From Bordetella genomosp. 13 (GTDB taxonomy: Bacteria > Pseudomonadota > Gammaproteobacteria > Burkholderiales > Burkholderiaceae_B), in NCBI RefSeq assembly GCF_007679965.1, contig NZ_VEHL01000001.1, positions 1 through 64,000 of the forward strand: a DNA stretch of 64,000 nt, written 5' to 3'. This document shows, piece after piece, positions 20,538 through 34,260 of the stretch (position 1 is its first letter; each line of letters opens with the position of its first letter). The position numbers and the translations under genes were made by a program. The notes beneath the pieces were generated by a model that saw only the letters and a list, made by a program, of their open reading frames with translations, was not told the DNA's origin and ran no database searches.

Positions 20538-20788
20538 CCGAAGGCGCAGCGTGGGGGCCCCTTTTGCCGCCGGGCCGCCCCAAGGCAAAAGCGCCCCCTT
20601 GGGGGGCAGCAAGCCGAAGGCGCGGCGTGGGGGCCCCTTTTGCCGCCGGGCCGCCCCAAGGCAAAAGCGCCCCCTTGGGGGGCAGCAAGCCGAAGGCGCG
20701 GCGTGGGGGCCCCTTTTGCCGCCGGGCCGCCCCAAGGCAAAAGCGCCCCCTCGGGGGGCAGCAAGCCGAAGGCGCGGCGTGGGGGGCC
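20538..20788. repeat. Tandem array of a 76-bp repeat, 3.3 copies
   Basis: Units start at 20538, 20614 and 20690 and differ at only one or two bases; a partial fourth copy runs from 20766 to the mlaC stop. Each unit contains an inverted pair (CTTTTGCC with GGCAAAAG) and a short GC hairpin (GCCCCC with GGGGGC), so every copy can fold. The array fills most of the 360-bp gap between mlaC and the ABC ATPase. All translations of it are low-complexity and I do not call a gene here. Confidence 0.95.
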
Positions 20789-20789
20789 T

Positions 20790-21428
20790 TTATTTATTTC
20801 GCTGGTTCAGCGCGTTGATCAGCCCGTCGATGCCGTTCTGGTTGATCTGCTGCGCGAACTGGTTGCGGTAGTTCTCGATCAGCCAGATGCCTTCGACGTT
20901 CAGGTCATAGATGCGCCAGCCCTGGCCACCTTCCTTGCCCAGTCGGTAGTCGACCTGCACGGGCTGGTTGTTGGACTGGGTGATGGTCGAGCGCACGACC
21001 ACGTCGTCGGCCTTGGCGTCGCCGCGGAACGGCAGCAGCTTGACGGCGGTGGAGTTGTCGGCCTTGGCCAGCGCGCCGCTGTAGGTGCGGATCAGCGTGC
21101 CGCGGAAGGCGTCGGCCAGCGCGGTGCGTTGCTGCGGCGTGGCCTGGCGCCAGTAGCGGCCGGCGGCCAGGCGCGTGGTCTTCTGGAAGTCGACGTACGG
21201 CAGGATGTGCTGGTCGACGACCTGGTTGATGCGGTTGATGTCGCCGGACTTGATGGTGGGGTCGGCGCGCAGCACGGCCAGCGCTTCGTTGGCGGCCGTC
21301 AGCACGAACTGGTCGGGAGGGCCGTTCGGATTCGGCTTGGCGCCCTGGGCTTGCACGGCGGCGGCGGCGGCCATCAGGCTGCAGGCCAGGAACAGGCGTT
21401 GCATCAGGCGGGAAACGTAATACGACAT
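20790..21428 (-). CDS. mlaC: MlaC periplasmic phospholipid carrier
   Basis: MlaC ferries phospholipid between the outer-membrane MlaA complex and the inner-membrane MlaFED complex. The 212-aa product has a signal peptide (helix LFLACSLMAAAAAVQAQG, cleavage near residue 28) and a Tol-Tol-Ttg2 domain. That domain carries YVDFQKTTRLAAGRYWRQATPQQR and the ending GWRIYDLNVEGIWLIENYR in family form. It stops 2 bp after the repeat array. It follows mlaA by 36 bp. Confidence 0.93.
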   Translation of the reverse strand: MSYYVSRLMQRLFLACSLMAAAAAVQAQGAKPNPNGPPDQFVLTAANEALAVLRADPTIKSGDINRINQVVDQHILPYVDFQKTTRLAAGRYWRQATPQQRTALADAFRGTLIRTYSGALAKADNSTAVKLLPFRGDAKADDVVVRSTITQSNNQPVQVDYRLGKEGGQGWRIYDLNVEGIWLIENYRNQFAQQINQNGIDGLINALNQRNK

Positions 21429-21464
21429 GGAGACTCCTGGTTGCGGGCGGCAAGCCGCCCGGTG

Positions 21465-22262
21465 TTACTTGGCCGGCGCGGGCACCGGCGCGGCCGCGGG
21501 GGCGGCGGCGGGCGCGTCGGCGTCCTCGTCGATGCTGTAGTCGGGCAGGTTGGCATCGCTGCCCGGCTTGGCACCGCGGACCATCGCGGCGCGGCGCTGC
21601 AGATAGGCGTCGCGCACGAAGCTGTAGGGATCCAGCGCCACGCGGTCGACCGTGTCGGTGGCGTCCAGCAGGCTGGCGCGCGTGTCGACCACTTCCAGGC
21701 CCCACAGCGAATTGCGCAGGCGGACGTTGTCGATCTCGCGTACCGACACCACGTTGCCGGCCCAGTCGCCCACGCGGCCGACGCCGTCGCGCACCGTGCT
21801 GGGACCCAGCAGCGGCAGCACCAGGTAAGGGCCCTGGCCGATGCCCCACACGCCCAGCGTGGTGCCGAAATCATTGGGGATCTTGTTCGCGCCGTTCATG
21901 GAAGCGACGTCGATGCAGCCGCCCAGGCCCATGGTGGAGTTGAACAGGAAGCGGCCCAGGGTGTTGACGGCGTCATGGCCGCGGCCCTGCAGCATGCTGT
22001 TGGCCGCGCCCCAGACGTCGCCCAGGTTGCTGAACATGTTGTGCACGCAGCTCTGCACCGGATCGGGCGTGACGTAGTCGTAGGCCTGCGCGACCGGCTT
22101 GAACAGGCCGCGGTCGACCGTGTCGTTGAACTTGTACACGCCGCGGTTGAAGCCTTCCCACGGATCGCTCGGGTTCGGATTCTGGCCGGTGGTGGCGCAA
22201 CCCGCCAGCATGGCGGTGGCGAGGGCAGCGGCGGCAAAGCGGGGATTGACGGTTTTTTTCAT
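21465..22262 (-). CDS. mlaA: MlaA (VacJ) outer-membrane lipoprotein
   Basis: MlaA extracts mislocalised phospholipid from the outer leaflet of the outer membrane and hands it to MlaC. The 265-aa precursor has a lipobox LAGC at residues 19-22. The VacJ core shows DPWEGFNRGVYKFNDTVD, NNL-type helices and the GPYLVLPLLGPSTVRDGVG segment in family form. A C-terminal Ala/Pro tail follows the conserved part. The gene sits inside the mla operon between mlaD and mlaC, as in other beta-proteobacteria. Confidence 0.95.
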   Translation of the reverse strand: MKKTVNPRFAAAALATAMLAGCATTGQNPNPSDPWEGFNRGVYKFNDTVDRGLFKPVAQAYDYVTPDPVQSCVHNMFSNLGDVWGAANSMLQGRGHDAVNTLGRFLFNSTMGLGGCIDVASMNGANKIPNDFGTTLGVWGIGQGPYLVLPLLGPSTVRDGVGRVGDWAGNVVSVREIDNVRLRNSLWGLEVVDTRASLLDATDTVDRVALDPYSFVRDAYLQRRAAMVRGAKPGSDANLPDYSIDEDADAPAAAPAAAPVPAPAK

Positions 22263-22317
22263 GAGTGTTCTTGAGGTCGATGGCCCGCGGTTGCGGCGGC
22301 GGGCGCTGCCGTACTCG

Positions 22318-22827
22318 TCAGTTCTGCGGGGCGGCCGGCGGGGGCGGCGTATCGCCGTCGGCGGACGCGCCCTGCTTCTCGGCGGTGCCGTACAGGAATT
22401 TGCTGATCAGCTGTTCCAGCACGACGGCGCTTTGTGTATAGCGGATTTTGCCGCCATCCGCAAAATTCTCGTCTTCCGCGCCGGGCACCAGGCCCAGGTA
22501 TTGCTCGCCCAGCAGGCCCGACGTCAGGATGGACGCGGAGGAGTCCTTGGGGAATTCGAAGCCCGTGTCCATGTCCAGCGAGACCACGGCCTGGAAGGTC
22601 TGGTTGTCGAAGCCGATGGCGGCCACCCGGCCCACCACCACGCCGGCGCTCTTGACGGGCGCGCGCACCTTCAGGCCGCCGATGTTGTCGAAATTGGCGG
22701 TCAGGTGATAGGTGGGCTTGAACGAGAAGGTGCTGAGGTTGCCGGCGCGCAGGGCCAGGAACACCAGCGCGGCCGCGCCCAGCAGCACGAACAGTCCTAC
22801 CCAGAAATCGGTTCTTGCACGAGACAT
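22318..22827 (-). CDS. mlaD: MlaD, MCE-domain subunit of the MlaFEDB transporter
   Basis: MlaD forms a hexameric ring on the periplasmic side of the inner membrane and channels phospholipid. The 169-aa protein has one N-terminal helix (FWVGLFVLLGAAALVFLAL) and an MCE domain (about residues 40-120) with the conserved GLKVRAPVKSAGVVVGRV and LGEQYLGL stretches. The ATG at 22827 places the helix correctly; an upstream ATG would add ten residues. Confidence 0.95.
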   Translation of the reverse strand: MSRARTDFWVGLFVLLGAAALVFLALRAGNLSTFSFKPTYHLTANFDNIGGLKVRAPVKSAGVVVGRVAAIGFDNQTFQAVVSLDMDTGFEFPKDSSASILTSGLLGEQYLGLVPGAEDENFADGGKIRYTQSAVVLEQLISKFLYGTAEKQGASADGDTPPPPAAPQN

Positions 22828-22846
22828 GATCGGGGAATCCGTAAGT

Positions 22847-23626
22847 TCAATTGCCAAACATCAGGGCGGTAAGCAGGAAATCGAGGCCCAGCACGGCCAG
22901 CGAGCCCGCCACCACGGTACGGGTGGTTGCGCGCGCCACCCCTTCCGGGGTGGGCCGGGCCTGCCAGCCCTCGTACAGGGCGACCAGGGTGACCGTGACG
23001 CCGAACACCAGGCTCTTGATGACGCCGTTGGCCACGTCCTTCCAGACGTCCACGCCGCTTTGCATCTGCGACCAGAAGGCGCCCGAGTCCACGCCGATCA
23101 GCACCACGCCGACCAGCCAGCCGCCCAGGATGCCCACCATGGAGAACACTGCGGCCAGGACCGGCATGGCGATGATGCCGCCCCAGAAGCGGGGCACCAG
23201 CACGCGGCGAATGGGGTCCACGGCCATGACTTCCATGGCCGAGATCTGCTCGCCGGCCTTCATCAGGCCGATCTCGGCCGTCAGGGACGTGCCGGCGCGG
23301 CCGGCGAACAGCAGCGCCGTCACCACCGGGCCCAGCTCGCGCACCAGCGACAGGGCCACCAGCAGCCCCAGCGCCTCTTCGGAACCATAGCGGTTCAGGG
23401 TGTAGTAGCCCTGCAGGCCCAGCACGAAACCGACGAACATGCCCGAGACGGCGATGATCAGCAGCGAATAGTTGCCGATGAAGTGCACCTGCTGCGACAC
23501 CAGCCGGGGACGGCGCAGCGCGATGCCGCTGCGGGCCACCAGGGCGCACAGGAAGCGGGCGAAATAGCCCACGCCGCCGATGCGGTCGCGGGCCCAGCCG
23601 CCGACGGCGCTGATGGGATTGCTCAT
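22847..23626 (-). CDS. mlaE: MlaE, permease subunit of the MlaFEDB transporter
   Basis: The 259-aa inner-membrane permease of the phospholipid ABC transporter has five or six helices. It shows the family signature [28 protein letters not shown] in family form, the [21 protein letters not shown] coupling helix and the closing LFG-type segment. Its ATG overlaps the mlaF stop by 4 bp. The start codon at 23626 is well supported by this overlap. Confidence 0.95.
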   Translation of the reverse strand: MSNPISAVGGWARDRIGGVGYFARFLCALVARSGIALRRPRLVSQQVHFIGNYSLLIIAVSGMFVGFVLGLQGYYTLNRYGSEEALGLLVALSLVRELGPVVTALLFAGRAGTSLTAEIGLMKAGEQISAMEVMAVDPIRRVLVPRFWGGIIAMPVLAAVFSMVGILGGWLVGVVLIGVDSGAFWSQMQSGVDVWKDVANGVIKSLVFGVTVTLVALYEGWQARPTPEGVARATTRTVVAGSLAVLGLDFLLTALMFGN

Positions 23627-24453
23627 TTCTTGTGTCCCTGCTGCTTGGCCAGCCAGGCCTGGAACGCGGGCGTGTCGGGATAGCGGAACGCCACCGGGCC
23701 GTCGGGGGCGCCGTCCAGGAACTGGCGCACGTAGGGGTCTTGCGACTCGGACAGCGTCTGCGGCGGTCCCGAGGCGGCCAGGCGGCCCTGGCCGACCAGA
23801 TAGACCTGGTCGGCGATGGCGAAGGATTCCTGCACGTCGTGGGTGATCAGCACCGAGGCGCAGCCCAGACGGTCGGACAGGTCGCGGATCAGGCGGGCGG
23901 TGATGCCCAGCGAGATGGGGTCCAGTCCGGCGAAAGGCTCGTCATAAAGGATGAGTTCGGGTTCGAGCACCACGGCGCGGGCCAGCGCCACGCGCCGCGC
24001 CATGCCGCCGGAGATCTCGGACACCTTCAGGTGGGCCGCGCCGCGCAGCCCCACGGCGTCGAGCTTGTCCAGCACGCGTTCGAGGATCTCGCCCTCGTCC
24101 AGCGCAGTGTGTTCGCGCAGCGGGAAGGCGACGTTCTCGAACACGTCCAGGTCGGTGAACAGCGCGCCCTGCTGGAACAGCACGCCCATGCGCTTGCGCA
24201 GGTCCCGCAGGCCCGCCGCCGGCAAGCCGGCCAGTTCGGTGCCGAAGACCTGCACCGAGCCCGACTGGGCGGCGATCTGGCCCGTGGCCGCGCGCAGCAG
24301 CGTGGTCTTGCCCGAGCCCGATCCGCCCATGATGGCCACGACCTGGCCGGCATGGACCTGCATGCTGATGCCACGGAGCACAGTGAAGTCTCCGTATCCC
24401 AGGTCCACGTTTTTCAGGGACAGGACGAGTTCCGAGCGGATGGAAGGGGGCAT
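23623..24453 (-). CDS. mlaF: MlaF, ATPase subunit of the MlaFEDB transporter
   Basis: The 276-aa ATPase powers phospholipid transport. Walker A is GGSGSGKTT, the signature is [13 protein letters not shown], Walker B is [13 protein letters not shown], and the switch His is in LITHDVQES. The ATG at 24453 gives the family N-terminus. In E. coli the complex also needs the STAS protein MlaB, and no mlaB is visible here. The gene is the first of the mla operon. Confidence 0.95.
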   Translation of the reverse strand: MPPSIRSELVLSLKNVDLGYGDFTVLRGISMQVHAGQVVAIMGGSGSGKTTLLRAATGQIAAQSGSVQVFGTELAGLPAAGLRDLRKRMGVLFQQGALFTDLDVFENVAFPLREHTALDEGEILERVLDKLDAVGLRGAAHLKVSEISGGMARRVALARAVVLEPELILYDEPFAGLDPISLGITARLIRDLSDRLGCASVLITHDVQESFAIADQVYLVGQGRLAASGPPQTLSESQDPYVRQFLDGAPDGPVAFRYPDTPAFQAWLAKQQGHKK

Positions 24454-24645
24454 AGGCAATGTGGGTTCTGCGGGGCGCGCGCAGGGCGCACGCCCGGCGA
24501 AAGCGTGCGCCATTGTAGCTGGTCGCCCAAGGGGCTCCGTTGAAAGCGTCAGTAATGGAACAGTGACAATTTGCGTACAGCGGGGGGCGGTGCGCATTTG
24601 CCCATGACGCGCTTCGAGACTAGAGCAGGCGCTTTAAGACGAGGT

Positions 24646-24671
24646 TAAAGAAAGGGCCGGCAAGCCGGCCC
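24646..24671 (-). terminator. Rho-independent terminator of the Bug-type gene
   Basis: A perfect 8-bp stem (24654-24661 with 24664-24671, loop AA) is followed on the minus strand by TTTCTTT. It lies 23 bp past the stop of the solute-binding protein gene and separates it from the mla operon. Between here and 24454 I see no further gene. Confidence 0.8.
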
Positions 24672-24694
24672 GTTGTAGCGCCCGGAAGCCTTAT

Positions 24695-25678
24695 TTATTG
24701 CAGGGTTATATTGCCGGCCTTGATGACCTTGGCCCACTTGTCGGTCTCGGCGGCGATGAAGGCCCCGAATTCCTCCGGCGTGCCGCCGCCGGCCTGGCTG
24801 CCCGTGTCGGCGATGGCCTTCTTCACGTCGGGTTCCTGCAGGATGCGGTTGAACTCGGCGTTCAGCTTGGCGATGATGGGCGCGGGCGTGCCGGCCGGGG
24901 CCACGATGCCCTGCCAGTTGTACGACTCGAAGCCCGGCAGGCCCGACTCGGCCATGGTGGGCAGGTCGGGCAGCACGTCCAGGCGCTTGGCGGACGTGAC
25001 GGCGATGGGGTGGATCTTCTTGCCCTGGATGGCCGGCAGCGCCGAATAGCCCATCTCGAACATCATGGTCAGGTGCCCGCCCATCAGGTCGGTGGCGGCC
25101 AGGTTGCCGCCCTTGTACGGCACGTGGACGATGTCGATGCCGGCCTGCTCGCGGAACATCTCGCCCGACAGGTGATGCGCGCCGCCCACCCCGGACGAGC
25201 CGAAGTTGAGCTTGCCCGGGTCCTTCTTGGCCAGCGCGATCAGTTCCTGCAGGTTGCTGACCTTCAGCGTGTTGTTCACGCTGAGCACCAGCGGGCTGTT
25301 CTCGATCAGGATGATGGGGGCCAGATCCTTGCGCGGGTCGTACGGCATGTCGCGCATCAGGGTGGGATTGACGGCCATGGGCGCCAGGTTGCCCGTGCCG
25401 ATGGTGTAGCCGTCGGGCGCCGCCTTGGCGATCAGGTTGGTGCCGATGACGCCGCCGGCCCCGGCCTTGTTCTCGATGACGATGGGCTGGCCCAGGGAGT
25501 CGCCCAGCTTGCGCGCCAGCAGGCGCACCCGCGTGTCGGCGAAGCCGCCGGGGGCGTAGGGCACGATCATGGTGATGGGCTTGCTGGGCCAGTTGCCGGA
25601 GGACTGGCCGTGGGCGGCCGTGGCGATCAGCGAGGCGCCGGTCAGGACGGCGGCGAGGATGGCGCGGGGGGTGCGCAT
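24695..25678 (-). CDS. Bug-type tripartite tricarboxylate (TctC) solute-binding protein
   Basis: The 327-aa product is an extracytoplasmic binding protein of the Bug family, greatly expanded in Bordetella and relatives. A signal peptide covers residues 1-24 (ending AAHG). The mature part has the family marks WPSKPITMIVPYAPGG, VIENKAGAGGVIGT, the GGAHHLSGEMF loop and LPTMAESGLPGFE. Family members bind carboxylates or amides, but the ligand cannot be read from the sequence. No membrane partner genes are adjacent, as is common for orphan Bug proteins. Confidence 0.95.
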   Translation of the reverse strand: MRTPRAILAAVLTGASLIATAAHGQSSGNWPSKPITMIVPYAPGGFADTRVRLLARKLGDSLGQPIVIENKAGAGGVIGTNLIAKAAPDGYTIGTGNLAPMAVNPTLMRDMPYDPRKDLAPIILIENSPLVLSVNNTLKVSNLQELIALAKKDPGKLNFGSSGVGGAHHLSGEMFREQAGIDIVHVPYKGGNLAATDLMGGHLTMMFEMGYSALPAIQGKKIHPIAVTSAKRLDVLPDLPTMAESGLPGFESYNWQGIVAPAGTPAPIIAKLNAEFNRILQEPDVKKAIADTGSQAGGGTPEEFGAFIAAETDKWAKVIKAGNITLQ

Positions 25679-25776
25679 GCGAGCATCTCCTTATAGGTTT
25701 ATGCCCGCATTATGCGCGACGCGGGCGGGGTGCAACACCCCGCCCGCGCCATAAGGTCACGCCGTTGCCGAGGACG

Positions 25777-27243
25777 TCAACGCGGCAGTTCGCTCGATCC
25801 CATCAGGAACGCATCCACCGAGCGGGCGCACTGGCGGCCTTCGCGGATGGCCCACACCACCAGCGACTGGCCGCGGCGCATGTCGCCGGCGGCGAAGACC
25901 TTGTCGACGTTGGTGCGGTAGTCGTCGGTGTTGGCGCGCACGTTGCCACGGCCGTCGCGATCGACGCCGAAGGCTTCCAGCACGGTGGCGGTGGGCGACA
26001 CGAAGCCCATGGCCAGCAGCACCAGGTCGGCCTGGATCTCGAATTCCGAGCCTTCGACCTCGCGCATCTTCATCTGGCCGGTGGCGTCGTCCTTGGCCCA
26101 TTCGACGCGCGCGCCGACCAGCTTCTGCAGCTTGCCGTCGGCGCCGACCAGCGCCTTGGTGGTGACGGACCAATCGCGTTCGCAGCCTTCGTCGTGCGAG
26201 GACGAGGTGCGCATCTTCAGCGGCCAGTACGGCCACACCATGGGCTTGTTCTCGCTTTCGGGCGGCTGGGGCATCAGCTCGAACTGCGTGATCGAGGCCG
26301 CGCCGTGGCGGTTGCTGGTGCCCACGCAATCGGAGCCGGTGTCGCCGCCGCCGATGACCACCACGTGCTTGCCGCGGGCATTGGGCTGGTCTTTCAGGCG
26401 GTCGCCCGCCACGGCCTTGTTCTGCGGGCGCAGGAAGTCCATGGCGAAGTACACGCCGTCGAGTTCGCGGCCGGGCACGGGCAGGTCGCGCGGGGTCTCG
26501 GCACCGCCGGTCATGACGATGGCGTCGAACTCGGCCTGCAGCGATTCGGGGGTGCGCACCGTCAGGCCGTCGGCAGCGGCATCGGTGGCTTTGCCGATGT
26601 AGGTGGACGGCGCGAACTCGACACCCTCGGCTTCCATCTGGGCGATGCGGCGGTCGATCTGCGACTTCTCGAGCTTGAAGTCGGGAATGCCGTAGCGCAG
26701 CAGGCCGCCGATGCGGTCGCTCTTCTCGAACAGCGTGACGGCGTGGCCGGCGCGCGCCAGTTGCTGGGCGCAGGCCATGCCGGCCGGGCCCGAACCCACC
26801 ACGGCGACCTTCTTGCCCGTCTTGCGGGCGGGCAGCTGCGGCACCACCCAGCCTTCGGACCAGCCCTTGTCGATGATGGCGTGCTCGATCGACTTGATGC
26901 CTACCGCGTCGCTGTTGATGTTGAGGGTACAGGCGGCCTCGCAGGGCGCCGGGCAGATGCGGCCCGTGAACTCGGGGAAGTTGTTGGTGGAGTGCAGGAC
27001 GTCCAGCGCGCGGCGCCAGTCCTGCTTGAACACCAGGTCATTCCAGTCCGGGATGATGTTGTTGACCGGGCAGCCGTTGTTGCAGAACGGGATGCCGCAG
27101 TCCATGCAGCGCGCCGCCTGCTGCTTGGCCTGGTCGTCGGTCAGGTGCAGCACGAACTCGCGCCAGTGCTTCAGACGCTTCTGCGGGGCCTCGGAGGCCT
27201 CCTGCAGGCGCTCGTATTCCATGAAGCCAGTGATCTTTCCCAT
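25777..27243 (-). CDS. gltD: Glutamate synthase small subunit
   Basis: GltD supplies electrons from NADPH to GltB. The 488-aa flavoprotein has N-terminal iron-sulfur cysteines ([14 protein letters not shown], then CPAPCEAAC), an FAD-binding [19 protein letters not shown] and an NADPH-binding [13 protein letters not shown]. The ATG at 27243 is chosen because it starts MGKITGF, the usual N-terminus. It lies 11 bp after the gltB stop in one operon. Confidence 0.97.
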   Translation of the reverse strand: MGKITGFMEYERLQEASEAPQKRLKHWREFVLHLTDDQAKQQAARCMDCGIPFCNNGCPVNNIIPDWNDLVFKQDWRRALDVLHSTNNFPEFTGRICPAPCEAACTLNINSDAVGIKSIEHAIIDKGWSEGWVVPQLPARKTGKKVAVVGSGPAGMACAQQLARAGHAVTLFEKSDRIGGLLRYGIPDFKLEKSQIDRRIAQMEAEGVEFAPSTYIGKATDAAADGLTVRTPESLQAEFDAIVMTGGAETPRDLPVPGRELDGVYFAMDFLRPQNKAVAGDRLKDQPNARGKHVVVIGGGDTGSDCVGTSNRHGAASITQFELMPQPPESENKPMVWPYWPLKMRTSSSHDEGCERDWSVTTKALVGADGKLQKLVGARVEWAKDDATGQMKMREVEGSEFEIQADLVLLAMGFVSPTATVLEAFGVDRDGRGNVRANTDDYRTNVDKVFAAGDMRRGQSLVVWAIREGRQCARSVDAFLMGSSELPR

Positions 27244-27254
27244 GTTCTTCGTCC

Positions 27255-31997
<4,743 letters not shown>

Positions 31998-32093
31998 GAG
32001 GCGCGCTCCGCAGGGGTCTGCGTCGAATTGTTGCAGTGCAGGAGGCGACGATACTGCGGACCATCAGGACGTGCAATAAGAATATTAGGGGTG

Positions 32094-32142
32094 CGTCCCC
32101 AAATAAAAGCAGGGATTTTTCCTGAGAAATTTATTGGGGACG
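32094..32142. repeat. REP-like inverted pair (CGTCCCC / GGGGACG)
   Basis: Two imperfect inverted arms, 32094-32107 and 32130-32142, differ by one A and read CGTCCCCAAATAAA and TTTATTGGGGACG. They lie upstream of gltB and next to the RAYT-like gene. Palindromic elements with GGGGAC cores are typical companions of RAYT transposases in beta-proteobacteria. The pair could also fold as a hairpin in the gltB leader region. Confidence 0.6.
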
Positions 32143-32216
32143 TATTGAAAGAGGCAGCAAGAATCTCGTTCCCGGGGCGCGCCCGTGGCGGCCTCGTCTC
32201 CAATATGGGATTTGAA

Positions 32217-32231
32217 TGCGTCCCCTTATTT
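32217..32231. repeat. Second REP-like GCGTCCCC element
   Basis: The sequence TGCGTCCCCTTATTT repeats the arm of the neighbouring inverted pair in the same orientation as its left half. It lies 55 bp past the stop of the RAYT-like gene, so it may mark one border of the original element. Confidence 0.5.
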
Positions 32232-32285
32232 CATGGGCATGCGCCGTCCGCGGGCCGGCGTGGCCCGCCGCGTTGCATCAGTACG

Positions 32286-33026
32286 TCAGGGCGTCTGCGT
32301 GGGATCGGAGGGCGAGGCCGCGGGCACAGGCGACGCCGGTTTCTTGCGCGGACGGCCGCGCTGGCCGGGGGCCACGCGGCGGCTGGCGGTATGCGCCAGG
32401 CTGGCGATGAAGCTGGGTCCGCCCAGCGCCCACTGGCCGGACACGGACTGCTCGATGCGCAGGGATTCCTCGCGCGACAGGCCATCATGCAGCCGCCGGC
32501 GGTAATTGGCCTGGCGGTCGAAGGGGGTGTTGCCGCAGGCCCAGTAGTCGGCGTGGTCCGACTGCCATTGGGCGGGCTGCGCATGGCTATTGCCGGTATG
32601 GCTGCCGGCGGACGACCAGGGCCAACCGTCTGGATCGGTGGAGTTGCCGCTGCGTACCGGATAGGTTTCGAGCCAGATCAGCGCCTTGAGTACCCAGGCG
32701 CCCGGCTCGAGCAACGCCGAGCGGTAGCGTCCCGCGAACACGCGGCCGCCGCGCAGGCGGGCGGCCAGGTTGCGGCCGAGGGTCTGCATCAGGCGAGGCA
32801 GGCCGTCTTCGTCGGCCGGGGTGGCCAGCAGCAGGATGCGGTCGGTAGCCAGCACCCAGCCATGCACGGCCACGCGATGGCGCTGGGCGGAGTCGCCCAG
32901 CCACGTGGCCAGTTGATTCAGGATGTCCTGCGGCGCAGGTTGGGACGGCGCGGCAAGCGGCTGAACGAAGTTGGCCTGCACCAGTTGGGGCAGCCCGGGG
33001 GCGTACAGACGAGGCAGACGGGCCAT
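32286..33026 (-). CDS. RAYT/IS200-like (Y1 transposase) protein without HUH residues
   Basis: The 246-aa protein follows the plan of REP-associated tyrosine transposases. It starts MARLPRLYAPG, has RHRVAVHGWVL, LLATPADEDGLPRLMQTLGR, FAGRYRSALLEP, an ETYPVRSG segment, WPWSSAGSHTG, and a basic Arg/Pro/Lys tail. In active members the segment before LLATP is TNHVHLL with two metal-binding histidines; here it reads DRILLLATP. The LGRRYVRY stretch with the catalytic Tyr reads LGRNLAARL. The frame is intact over the full family length, which suggests a retained, repurposed DNA-binding protein and not a wreck. The ATG at 33026 fits the family start; upstream in-frame codons are spurious. Confidence 0.75.
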   Translation of the reverse strand: MARLPRLYAPGLPQLVQANFVQPLAAPSQPAPQDILNQLATWLGDSAQRHRVAVHGWVLATDRILLLATPADEDGLPRLMQTLGRNLAARLRGGRVFAGRYRSALLEPGAWVLKALIWLETYPVRSGNSTDPDGWPWSSAGSHTGNSHAQPAQWQSDHADYWACGNTPFDRQANYRRRLHDGLSREESLRIEQSVSGQWALGGPSFIASLAHTASRRVAPGQRGRPRKKPASPVPAASPSDPTQTP

Positions 33027-33326
33027 AAGCTCTGGGCTTGCGGTATACGCAAGAACGGTTGCTGTTCGTTGACTATATCGAGGTTGCCGGCTACTTGCAC
33101 TATATAAATAGTGTCGTTGCCGACGGTCAAGCGTGGTAGCAGCGTGCGACAGCGGTAGGCAGGTATGGCGGCTCGGCTGTCTGTTGGGCAGGTTACCATT
33201 CCGCGCAGGGATACAGTACCCCGCAGATATACCTACGGCTCGCGAGCCCTGCAGGATGACGAAAGCCGGCTCCGTCCGGAAATCCGGCGCGCTGCCGGCG
33301 ATCGAACAGGCCGACCTGGAAAAAAC
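33027..33326. other. Divergent intergenic region between the RAYT-like gene and fghA
   Basis: The 300-bp gap is more AT-rich than its surroundings. It contains the inverted repeat CACTAT-ATAA-ATAGTG (33098-33113) and TATAAA-like and TTGACT-like words, but not at spacings that make a clear promoter. It probably holds the promoters of both genes. No credible small ORF is seen. Confidence 0.4.
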
Positions 33327-34178
33327 ATGACGACTTCCCTCGAACTGATTTCGCAGCATCGCTGCTTCGGCGGCTGGCAGCGCTATTACCGCCACGCGTC
33401 GGCCCAGGTCGGGCTGCCCATGCGTTTCTCGGTCTTCGTGCCCGAGCAGGCCACCGCCGGGCGCGTGCCTGTGCTCTTCTACCTGGCCGGCCTGACCTGC
33501 ACCGAGGAGACCTTCATGATCAAGGCCGGAGCGCAGCGTTACGCGGCGCGGCACGGCCTGATGCTGGTGGCGCCCGACACCAGCCCGCGCGGCGCGGGCG
33601 TGCCGGGCGAGGACACCGACTGGGACTTCGGCACGGGGGCGGGCTTCTATGTGGACGCCACCGCCGAACCCTGGAAAACCCATTACCGGATGTATAGCTA
33701 CGTAGTGGACGAACTGCACGGCATCGTCTGCGGCGAGCTGCAGGGCGACGCGGCCCGCACCGGCATCTTCGGCCATTCGATGGGAGGTCACGGCGCGCTG
33801 GTCCTGGCGCTGCGCAATCCCGGCAAGTTCCGCTCGGTGTCGGCGTTCGCGCCCATTGCCGCGCCGTCGCAGTGCCCCTGGGGCCACAAGGCGTTCGGCG
33901 GCTACCTGGGCGAAGACCGCGCCCAATGGGCCACGTACGACGCCACCGAACTGATGAAAAACCTGAAGACGCCGTTCCCGGCCGGCATTCTGGTCGACCA
34001 GGGCCTGGCCGACAATTTCCTGGTTCCCCAGCTGTATCCCGAGGCATTCGAGGCGGCCTGCCAGGTGGCCGGCCAGCCGCTGACGCTGCGCCGCCACGAG
34101 GGCTACGACCACGGCTACTACTTCATCGCCACTTTCATCGAAGATCACATCCGGTTTCACGCCGAGCGTCTCGGATAG
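33327..34178 (+). CDS. fghA: S-formylglutathione hydrolase
   Basis: The enzyme hydrolyses S-formylglutathione to formate and glutathione, the second step of glutathione-dependent formaldehyde detoxification. The 283-aa esterase-D-family alpha/beta hydrolase has the conserved LAGLTCTEETFMIKAGAQ region, the nucleophile in GHSMGGHGAL, an acid in LVDQGLADNFL and the His in GYDHGYYF. The ATG at 33327 is chosen over upstream in-frame starts because it begins the conserved N-terminus. The usual partner formaldehyde dehydrogenase is not adjacent. Confidence 0.96.
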   Translation: MTTSLELISQHRCFGGWQRYYRHASAQVGLPMRFSVFVPEQATAGRVPVLFYLAGLTCTEETFMIKAGAQRYAARHGLMLVAPDTSPRGAGVPGEDTDWDFGTGAGFYVDATAEPWKTHYRMYSYVVDELHGIVCGELQGDAARTGIFGHSMGGHGALVLALRNPGKFRSVSAFAPIAAPSQCPWGHKAFGGYLGEDRAQWATYDATELMKNLKTPFPAGILVDQGLADNFLVPQLYPEAFEAACQVAGQPLTLRRHEGYDHGYYFIATFIEDHIRFHAERLG

Positions 34179-34217
34179 GTTTCCGCGGGCGCAGGCGTCC
34201 TTATACTGAGGCCCCTG

Positions 34218-34239
34218 GCGGCGCGCCCCGGCGCGCCGC
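34218..34239. repeat. 10-bp GC hairpin before the membrane-protein gene
   Basis: Bases 34218-34227 and 34230-34239 are exact reverse complements with a two-base loop. A TATACT lies just upstream (34202-34207) and an AAGGAG just downstream. Without a T-run it is more likely a leader structure or a Rho-linked end of fghA than an intrinsic terminator. Confidence 0.45.
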
Positions 34240-34260
34240 GGTACAAGGAGCCTGCGCGCC

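Noticed and set aside
20538..20788. CRISPR array
   Set aside because: The 76-bp units are directly adjacent without unique spacers, and no cas gene is nearby.
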